Made by a program: the position numbers and the translations under genes. Shown in pieces: positions 1-5,891 of a stretch of 7,933 bases of DNA (positions are counted from its first letter, which is position 1; each line of letters starts with the position of its first letter). The notes beneath the pieces were generated by a model. The model worked only from the letters and a program-made list of their open reading frames with translations, ran no database searches and was not told the origin of the DNA. The DNA comes from Crocinitomicaceae bacterium (lineage in GTDB: Bacteria > Bacteroidota > Bacteroidia > Flavobacteriales_D > Crocinitomicaceae): positions 1-7,933 of the forward strand of contig JALWLM010000037.1 of assembly GCA_027084145.1 (NCBI GenBank), read 5' to 3'.

Positions 1-855
1 ATAAAAGACTTTATGATCCAAACAGGAGACCCAACAGGAACAGGTTCGGGTGGGCCGGGATATCGTTTTTATGATGAAATTCATGAAGATTTAAAACATG
101 ACGGACAGGGAGTTCTTTCCATGGCGAATGCGGGACCGGGAACAAATGGAAGTCAGTTTTTTATTACGCATAAAGCAACACCGTGGTTAGATGGAAAACA
201 TACTGTTTTTGGTAGAGTAATCGAAGGACAAGATGTTGTTAATGCTATAGAGCAAGGGGATTCTATTATTAGAATAGAGATTCTTAGAAAAGGAAGAGAA
301 GCTAGAAGATGGAATGCAACAAAAGTCTTTAAGGAAGTATATAATAAATACAAAGAAAAAGAAGAGGCGGAGAAGAGGTATATTGAGAAAATCTCAAAAA
401 TGTCAAAGGAAGAGTATAACAAATACATGTTTGAAGAAGTAAAGAAAAAGTTTCCTCAAGCTAGACAAACAGAGTCAGGATTGGTGTATATTATTGAAGA
501 GAGAGGTCAAAGGAAGCCGGTTAAAGGAGATTTAATTACAATGCACTATGAAGGAACCTTTAGAAGAACAGGGAAAAAATTTGATTCGTCATACGATCGT
601 AATCAACCAATGACATTTAAATATATGGTGCAGCGTATGATACCGGGGTTTGAAGAAGGTTTAGCAATGATTGGGAAATATGGAAAGATAAAGGTTTTTA
701 TTCCTTATCATTCGGCTTATGGAGCACAGGGACGACCCGGGGCAATACCTCCATACAGTGACTTGGTTTTCTTGATAGAAATTGTGGATTTAAAAGCGGG
801 AGAAGAACATCAACACAATCATTCGGAAGGAGAAAATCATAATCACGAACATTAA
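1..855 (+). CDS. Dual-domain peptidyl-prolyl cis-trans isomerase (cyclophilin + FKBP), 5' truncated
   Basis: Catalyses cis-trans isomerisation of X-Pro bonds and probably acts as a folding factor, likely in the periplasm; the export signal would lie upstream and cannot be seen. The frame is open to the window edge and begins inside a cyclophilin core (IKDFMIQTGDP), so the ATG at 13 is internal. Numbering from that ATG, the cyclophilin part runs to about residue 92, with VLSMANAGPGTNGSQFFIT (34-52) and WLDGKHTVFG (58-67). These hold the usual Gln, Phe, Trp and His active-site positions; the catalytic Arg (CypA Arg55) would lie before base 1. A Lys/Glu/Tyr-rich, probably helical linker spans about 93-150. 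The FKBP domain (about 155-261) has HYEG, FDSS, PGFEEG, AYG and IPP, with Phe213 at the FKBP12 Trp59 position and Arg241 at the His87 position. The last 17 residues carry six histidines. The gene is followed after 27 bp by the DUF2723 gene, probably in the same transcript. Identification of both domains is secure; the physiological substrate is unknown. Confidence 0.95.
   Translation: MKDFMIQTGDPTGTGSGGPGYRFYDEIHEDLKHDGQGVLSMANAGPGTNGSQFFITHKATPWLDGKHTVFGRVIEGQDVVNAIEQGDSIIRIEILRKGREARRWNATKVFKEVYNKYKEKEEAEKRYIEKISKMSKEEYNKYMFEEVKKKFPQARQTESGLVYIIEERGQRKPVKGDLITMHYEGTFRRTGKKFDSSYDRNQPMTFKYMVQRMIPGFEEGLAMIGKYGKIKVFIPYHSAYGAQGRPGAIPPYSDLVFLIEIVDLKAGEEHQHNHSEGENHNHEH
793..852 (+). other. Histidine-rich C-terminal tail of the isomerase
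   Basis: The last residues after the FKBP domain contain two alternating His clusters, HQHNH and HNHEH, separated by a Ser/Glu/Gly spacer, with five glutamates in the tail. Such HxH tails bind divalent metals in other proteins; the bacterial FKBP SlyD has a metal-binding His-rich tail. Metal binding here is an inference from composition only. The tail ends exactly at the TAA stop, so it is not a frameshift product. Confidence 0.7.
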
Positions 856-882
856 GAATGTTTTAACTTAATTAAATAAAAA

Positions 883-3800
883 ATGAACTATAAAAGGATA
901 AATGTATATTTAGGTTGGCTGGTTTTTATTTTAGCTTCAATTGTTTATATAACAACCATCGAAGATACAGTAAGTCTTTGGGATTGCGGCGAATACATTA
1001 CGGCAGCATATAAATTGGAAGTAGGACACCCTCCGGGAGCTCCGTTTTTCATGCTTTTGGGAAGGTTATTTTCATTCTTTGCTAGCCCGGAAAACGTTGC
1101 TGTTTGGATTAACACCTTATCTGCCTTTTCCTCTTCAGCAACGGTTCTTTTTATGTTTTGGTCACTAACAATGATTATTAAGCGAATTAGCTTATTAGAC
1201 AAAAAAGAACTTTCTAAAGGAGATCAGATTGCTATTTTTGGAGGGGCTTTTGTTGGAGCAATGGCTTATACATTTACAGAATCTTTTTGGTTCTCAGCGG
1301 TAGAGGGAGAGGTTTATGCGATGGCATCATTGTTTACAGCAATTATTTTTTGGGCCATTTTAAAATGGGATGAAGAAATGCAAGAACTACAATCCGGAGG
1401 GTTATTTATTGGATATTCACCGGATAGATGGTTGTTGCTTATCATGTTTTTATTGGGATTGGCAATAGGAGTTCACCTTTTAGGTATATTGACCGTTCCG
1501 GCCATTGCTTATGTTATCTACTTTAGATACCAAAAAGAAGTTACTCCTAAGATGTTTATTTGGGTAGGGATCCTTTCAATAATTGTGCTTGGATTTATTC
1601 AAGTAGGAGTGATTTCCGGTTCTATTGCGATTGCCAGTTATTTTGAAATCATGTTTAAGAAAACATTGGGGCTACCTTTTTATTCGGGAACAATTTTCTT
1701 TTTTATAGCACTTATTGCAGGAGCATATTTTGTTCTTCGATATGCTAGGAGAAAAAACAAGAAGATTTTGTATACAGCAACAATGGGGTTGATTTTATTA
1801 TTAATTGGCTATGGTTCTTTTGCTGTAATTGTTATTCGTTCTAACGCGAATACACCATTAGATGAAAATGACCCCGAAAATTTAGTAACGCTTCAGTCGT
1901 ATTTGAAAAGAGAGCAATATGGAACCGCTCCGATTTTATATGGGCCATACTGGAACTCAAAGGAAGCAGACAGAAGTCAATGGAAAGACATGTCTCCGAT
2001 TTATCTTCGTAGATTTATCGTTGAAAAAAACGGGGCGATATTAAAAGCTTTTAAGGATCAAAAAAGAGCAGAAGAATACGCAAAAAAACATGGCGCAGAA
2101 ATAAGAGAAGATTATTTTGAGTCAAATGCAGGAATACGTAAAAATGCACTTCCTACTTATTCTCAAAACACAATTTTCCCTCGTATGTATATGAATAATG
2201 ACCCTAATCGAATCAAGGGGTATAAAATGTGGTCGGGGTATGATGCAAATGATGGGACAGGTACGGAAATAGGTAAAGACGGGAAAAGACTTCCTTCATT
2301 TTCTGAAAATCTTACATTTTTTACACGTTATCAGTTAAATTGGATGTATTGGCGTTATTTTATGTGGAATTTTGCGGGAAGACAAAATGATATTCAAAAT
2401 ACAGACGGGAATAGTATTAATGGAAATTGGTTGTCCGGTTTTGGAGCAATAGACAATATACGTTTAGGAAATCAAGACGAAGCTCCCTACTTTACAGCTG
2501 AAAATCCTTCAAATAACAAATTCTTTTTATTGCCGCTTATTTTAGGAATCATTGGGTTGTTCTTCCATGTTTATAGAGATCCTAGATTTGCGTTTGTCAT
2601 CTTCTTGGCATTTTTATTTATGGGAGTGGCAATTATTGTTTATCTCAACCCGAAACCGTTAGAACCCAGAGAAAGAGATTATGCTTATGCAGGTTCATTT
2701 TATTTCTTTGCGATGTGGATAGGAGTTGGGGTATATGTATTATACGAGGCATTTAAAGCTTTTTCAAAGAAAGAATTGATTGGAGCCGTAAAGATTGCAT
2801 TGGCAGGGCTGTTGTTGATGCTTGTTTTTGATTTGTCCGGAAGCGAAGTTTCTGTTCCAAGCACAATGGCGTGGTTATATATTACAATAATTTCTTTTAT
2901 AGTCATTGGGTTGATGTATGGTTTAAGAAAAATTATAAAAGGAGACACCGGAGGGGCGATAGCAGCTTCTATTATCGGTCTTACTGTCCCTGTTATCATG
3001 GGAATACAGGGGTGGGATGATCACGATAGAAGTTTAAAAACTTCAGCAAGGGATTTAGCTTACAACTATTTGGTTGGAATGGGTAAAAATGGGATTTTGT
3101 ATACAAATGGAGACAATGATACTTTCCCGTTATGGTATATGCAAGAAGTTGAAGGGTTTAGGACGGATGTTCGAGTTGCGAATCTTTCTTTAATGCAGAC
3201 AGATTGGTACACTGACCAAATGAAGTTAAAAACTTATGAATCCGATCCTCTTCCAATCTTGTTTACAGAAGACCAAATCTTAATGTATTCAGGGAAAACA
3301 GATCAGGTGTTGTTTTTAGATTTATATAGTTTGTTTATGACAAGTGCACCCGATGAGGTCATTGAAAAAGCGATTGATGTAAGGGTAAAAACATCAAAAG
3401 AAAATAAAAAAATGGCTATTGCCAAGGTAAATGAGCTAGCAGTTAAAGGAGGACAAATCTTAAATAGTGCAAGCTCAGATGATGCAAGAGTGGTTAAATT
3501 TTTAAACCAGTCTAGACAACTTGTTTCTATACCGTATGATTCAACAAAAAGTATAGCAAAACAAATTAGGGTAAAAACAAAAGCGTTATTGAGTGTGTTG
3601 GGGGCATCACAAGGAGCAAATTCATTAATTAAATTGAATGAAAATGCAATTCAGGAACTAGGAGGAATGCTTCAAGGTTTAGATCGAGGATGGTCTTTTG
3701 TTGATTTAAAATTAGCAATGGAATTTACACGAAATGATGATAACCTGATTGATTTCGGTAATGGACAAAAAGGAAGAATTTTTCCGACAAAGGATTTCAT

Positions 3801-4941
3801 TTTACCGGTCAATGTTGAAAACGCAATTGCATCGGGAGTTATTACGAAAGATCAAGCAGATAAATGTTTAAAGGAGTTGCGTTTTTCTTTTGATAAATCA
3901 GGTTTAACGAGAGAGCAGGTAATGATGCTGGATGTTTTTGCTAACAATGATTGGAAACGCCATATTGCTTTTTCATCTCCGGGAGGATCAGATGTTGCTT
4001 TAGCACTTTATAGAAGGGGTTATGTGAAACAAACGGGGCTCATTTTTGAAGTTTCACCATTAGATGCTTACGAAGAACGGATGAATAATGAGAAAATGTA
4101 TCAAAACTTGATGGAAGTTTACCGTTATGGACAGATGAATAACCCGGATGTACTAACCGATTATTACACAAGGAGACATACATCACAATATCGATTACAC
4201 TTTTTAACTCTGGCGGAAGATTATCTTAGAAAATCAATTCAAGCAGAAGAGACCAATAAGCGCTTGAGTATGTATAAGTCGTCTAATATGCCATTACCGG
4301 CAAATATGCCCGAGGCAAGAAGCGAAAAAGAAATTAAAAAGATGAAGGAAAGATCGATTAAACTACTGAAACGATCATTAGAAGTGATGCCTGCGGAAAT
4401 TGTAATTGATTATGGAGAACCAACAGCATCTTATAGAGACACCTACAACGTTGAAGGGAAAACTTTGCCCGGATATGATGATGGGATTCTGCATGATTAT
4501 GTTCAGCTTTTATATGCTTCCGGAGACATAGAAACAGCAGAAAAATTAGGAAAAATAGTAGCGTCTCAATTAGAGTCAATTATCAATCATTTTGAAAAGA
4601 GTGATATACGAATAGCATCGAACCCTAAAAACACGAAGTTTTTATATGCTGCAATATCTAATTATTTTAAACTTTTCTCAGGAGCAAATGATCAAGAGAT
4701 GGGTAATCCTGATGGAAAACTTGCTAAACGGACACAAAAAATGATTCGTCATATTTATTCAGAGATGTTCCCAAATATGTTTGATCAATTAGAAGAAATA
4801 GCAAGAGAGAATAATGAGATTGTTCGAAGAGGAATGCAGACGGGGTATTATGCCTCTCGATTATTCGACCTGCAAGATTATGCAAAAGGGATTGCTCAGC
4901 AATATGGGATGATTGATGGAGGTAATGAAAAAGGAGAATAA
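883..4941 (+). CDS. DUF2723 / TMEM260-like multi-pass membrane protein, predicted GT-C glycosyltransferase
   Basis: The 1352-residue protein matches the large DUF2723 proteins of Bacteroidota. The human family member TMEM260 is a protein O-mannosyltransferase, so a lipid-sugar-dependent protein glycosyltransferase working at the periplasmic face of the inner membrane is the best prediction, unproven here. After the first membrane helix (about 8-26) comes WDCGEY (33-38) and then GHPPG (48-52), the conserved acidic first loop expected to hold catalytic residues in GT-C enzymes. About nine helices fall within 8-318. A hydrophilic region (about 320-545, with ILYGPY and the Trp/Tyr-rich NWMYWRYFMWNFAGRQND) precedes about six more helices (547-708), with EPRERDYAYAGSFY at 594-607. 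The family motifs GWDDHDRS (710-717) and NGDNDTFPLWY (742-752) open a soluble C-terminal region of about 640 residues, partly helical-repeat-like near 1140-1260. The ATG at 883 directly follows an A-rich leader and the first helix starts at once, so this start is well supported. No Shine-Dalgarno site is visible, as is usual in the phylum. It lies between an isomerase and a deacetylase gene. Confidence 0.9.
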   Translation: MNYKRINVYLGWLVFILASIVYITTIEDTVSLWDCGEYITAAYKLEVGHPPGAPFFMLLGRLFSFFASPENVAVWINTLSAFSSSATVLFMFWSLTMIIKRISLLDKKELSKGDQIAIFGGAFVGAMAYTFTESFWFSAVEGEVYAMASLFTAIIFWAILKWDEEMQELQSGGLFIGYSPDRWLLLIMFLLGLAIGVHLLGILTVPAIAYVIYFRYQKEVTPKMFIWVGILSIIVLGFIQVGVISGSIAIASYFEIMFKKTLGLPFYSGTIFFFIALIAGAYFVLRYARRKNKKILYTATMGLILLLIGYGSFAVIVIRSNANTPLDENDPENLVTLQSYLKREQYGTAPILYGPYWNSKEADRSQWKDMSPIYLRRFIVEKNGAILKAFKDQKRAEEYAKKHGAEIREDYFESNAGIRKNALPTYSQNTIFPRMYMNNDPNRIKGYKMWSGYDANDGTGTEIGKDGKRLPSFSENLTFFTRYQLNWMYWRYFMWNFAGRQNDIQNTDGNSINGNWLSGFGAIDNIRLGNQDEAPYFTAENPSNNKFFLLPLILGIIGLFFHVYRDPRFAFVIFLAFLFMGVAIIVYLNPKPLEPRERDYAYAGSFYFFAMWIGVGVYVLYEAFKAFSKKELIGAVKIALAGLLLMLVFDLSGSEVSVPSTMAWLYITIISFIVIGLMYGLRKIIKGDTGGAIAASIIGLTVPVIMGIQGWDDHDRSLKTSARDLAYNYLVGMGKNGILYTNGDNDTFPLWYMQEVEGFRTDVRVANLSLMQTDWYTDQMKLKTYESDPLPILFTEDQILMYSGKTDQVLFLDLYSLFMTSAPDEVIEKAIDVRVKTSKENKKMAIAKVNELAVKGGQILNSASSDDARVVKFLNQSRQLVSIPYDSTKSIAKQIRVKTKALLSVLGASQGANSLIKLNENAIQELGGMLQGLDRGWSFVDLKLAMEFTRNDDNLIDFGNGQKGRIFPTKDFILPVNVENAIASGVITKDQADKCLKELRFSFDKSGLTREQVMMLDVFANNDWKRHIAFSSPGGSDVALALYRRGYVKQTGLIFEVSPLDAYEERMNNEKMYQNLMEVYRYGQMNNPDVLTDYYTRRHTSQYRLHFLTLAEDYLRKSIQAEETNKRLSMYKSSNMPLPANMPEARSEKEIKKMKERSIKLLKRSLEVMPAEIVIDYGEPTASYRDTYNVEGKTLPGYDDGILHDYVQLLYASGDIETAEKLGKIVASQLESIINHFEKSDIRIASNPKNTKFLYAAISNYFKLFSGANDQEMGNPDGKLAKRTQKMIRHIYSEMFPNMFDQLEEIARENNEIVRRGMQTGYYASRLFDLQDYAKGIAQQYGMIDGGNEKGE

Positions 4942-4961
4942 TATAACATAGCTTCTCTTTT

Positions 4962-5570
4962 ATGAAACTTTTCCGAATGCCCGATTTTTTTCGTTTATTA
5001 TATCCTAAACGGGTTTGGAAAATGGAAAGCCGGGATTCTGTTTATTTGACATTTGATGATGGACCGACGGAAGAATTAACACATTGGGTTTTGGATGAGC
5101 TTGATAAACAGAATATCAAAGGAACTTTTTTTTGTGTGGGAGAAAATGTAAAAAAGTACCCTGAAATATTTAATGAAATTATAAAGAGAGGTCACACGGT
5201 TGGAAATCATACGATGAACCATGAAAAAGGGAGTGATGTTTTAAAAACGGCTTACCTTGAATCTATAGAGGAATGTGTAGGACTAATATCTTCTCGTTTG
5301 TTTCGTCCACCTTATGGTCGTTTACCTCGGAAATGGGATAAAATTATTTCCGAGTCCTATAAAATTATAATGTGGTCTTGGTTGTCTCATGACTTTGATG
5401 AAAGTGTTGATATAAGTCGAATTTTTAAAAAGGCAGAAAGTCAAATAAAAGCAGGAGATATTATTGTTTTACATGATAATAACAAAACGTCTCATCGACT
5501 AAAAGAAATATTACCTCGATTAATAGAAATTATTCAAAAGAAAGGCTTGAAGTTTGATGTTTTACGTTAA
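4962..5570 (+). CDS. NodB-type polysaccharide deacetylase (carbohydrate esterase 4 family)
   Basis: Predicted metal-dependent hydrolase that removes N- or O-acetyl groups from a cell-envelope sugar; the substrate cannot be told. All five NodB motifs are present in the 202 residues. TFDDGP (30-35) has the base Asp32 and metal ligand Asp33; NHTMNH (82-87) has metal ligands His83 and His87. RPPYG is at 115-119, WSWLSHDFD at 138-146, and LHDN at 170-173 contains catalytic His171. The protein is little more than the bare catalytic domain. Its N-terminus is basic and aromatic (PDFFRLLYPKRVWKM) and lacks a typical signal peptide, so the enzyme may be cytoplasmic or membrane-associated. An in-frame TAA at 4944-4946 bounds the start, and ATG 4962 is the first Met. 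An AAGGAG at 4931-4936 is too far away to be its ribosome site. The 20-bp gap to the DUF2723 gene suggests co-transcription. Confidence 0.93.
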   Translation: MKLFRMPDFFRLLYPKRVWKMESRDSVYLTFDDGPTEELTHWVLDELDKQNIKGTFFCVGENVKKYPEIFNEIIKRGHTVGNHTMNHEKGSDVLKTAYLESIEECVGLISSRLFRPPYGRLPRKWDKIISESYKIIMWSWLSHDFDESVDISRIFKKAESQIKAGDIIVLHDNNKTSHRLKEILPRLIEIIQKKGLKFDVLR

Positions 5571-5575
5571 GTAGA

Positions 5576-5818
5576 TTATAAAATAACAATTTTATATTCG
5601 ACTTGTATAAATTCATTTTCTAAAATAAGAATCTAAATACCGGATTTAATTTTTTCGTTTATTGTAATAGATTTGCTCTTTCCGGGATCAATAGCTGTTG
5701 CTCTTATAACTTCTTTTCCAAAAATATCGATGAGTTTATAATTGAGATCACCTCCACATTTCTTTGTTAGAGCAATAAAATTTCATTTAATTGTAAAATT
5801 AAAGTAATCCGGTTGGTA
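5576..5818 (-). pseudogene. Relic of a type IX secretion (Por) C-terminal sorting domain
   Basis: Reading the minus strand from 5782 gives 49 stop-free codons with the type A sorting-domain pattern. NYKLIDIFGKEVI (5743-5705) matches the usual beta-strand plus D-x-x-G-K element. Next comes a Lys/Ser/Ile strand, and then SGI followed directly by TAG at 5635-5633, where family members have Tyr (SGIY). Beyond the TAG the same frame continues ILILENEFIQVEYKIVIL and ends with TAA at 5578-5576, the expected place for the end of such a domain. Further upstream, across an in-frame TGA at 5785-5783, YQPDYFNFTIK (5818-5786) may be the worn YPNP...FTI start; this part is weaker. The total of about 80 codons fits the usual domain length. 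There is no cargo domain or start codon upstream, only the secDF terminator, so this is a dead 3' fragment. In living genes the domain directs cargo through T9SS to the cell surface. The family call rests on pattern recognition, not on a profile search. Confidence 0.7.
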
Positions 5819-5837
5819 TTTTTGAATGATGAAGCAT

Positions 5838-5870
5838 TAAAAAACCTTCGCTGTCAGCGAAGGTTTTTTA
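5838..5870 (-). terminator. Strong rho-independent terminator after secDF, nearly symmetrical (bidirectional)
   Basis: An uninterrupted 15-bp stem (5838-5852 with 5856-5870) has a 3-nt loop (5853-5855). Its core is CCTTCGCT/AGCGAAGG, flanked by six A on one side and six T on the other. Read on the minus strand it lies 21 bp past the secDF stop and ends in a T run, so it is the natural secDF terminator. Because the stem is flanked by A6 and T6, it would also work on the plus strand and could stop transcripts from the isomerase-DUF2723-deacetylase unit about 270 bp after its last stop codon. Confidence 0.92.
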
Positions 5871-5891
5871 TTAAATTTTGGCTATAATTTC

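Larger units (their letters stand above)
5571..5891. other. Intergenic region between convergent units, without an intact gene
   Basis: This 321-bp AT-rich stretch separates the plus-strand unit from the minus-strand secDF. It contains a degraded T9SS sorting-domain relic on the minus strand (about 5576-5818) and a strong hairpin terminator (5838-5870). No plus-strand open frame of interest was seen. Apart from an AT-only 8-bp palindrome just after the deacetylase stop (5577-5596), I see nothing else in it. Confidence 0.7.

Noticed and set aside
13..15. ATG at 13 as the start of the isomerase gene
   Set aside because: The frame is open to base 1 and already encodes the conserved IKDF of the cyclophilin core before this Met, so it is internal.
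2700..2999. 99-codon minus-strand open frame inside the DUF2723 gene
   Set aside because: It overlaps the membrane-helix coding region in antisense and shows no family features of its own.
4931..4936. AAGGAG as a Shine-Dalgarno site for the deacetylase
   Set aside because: It is 25 bp from the ATG and lies inside the preceding coding region; this phylum rarely uses such sites.
5577..5596. 8-bp AT-only palindrome just after the deacetylase stop, as a terminator
   Set aside because: The stem has no G-C pair and no T tract follows; too weak in DNA this AT-rich.
5817..5824. TATTTTTG, matching the Bacteroidota -7 promoter box TAnnTTTG, plus strand
   Set aside because: The nearest upstream TTG is 23 bp away, longer than usual, and a transcript would run straight into the terminator with no gene behind it.
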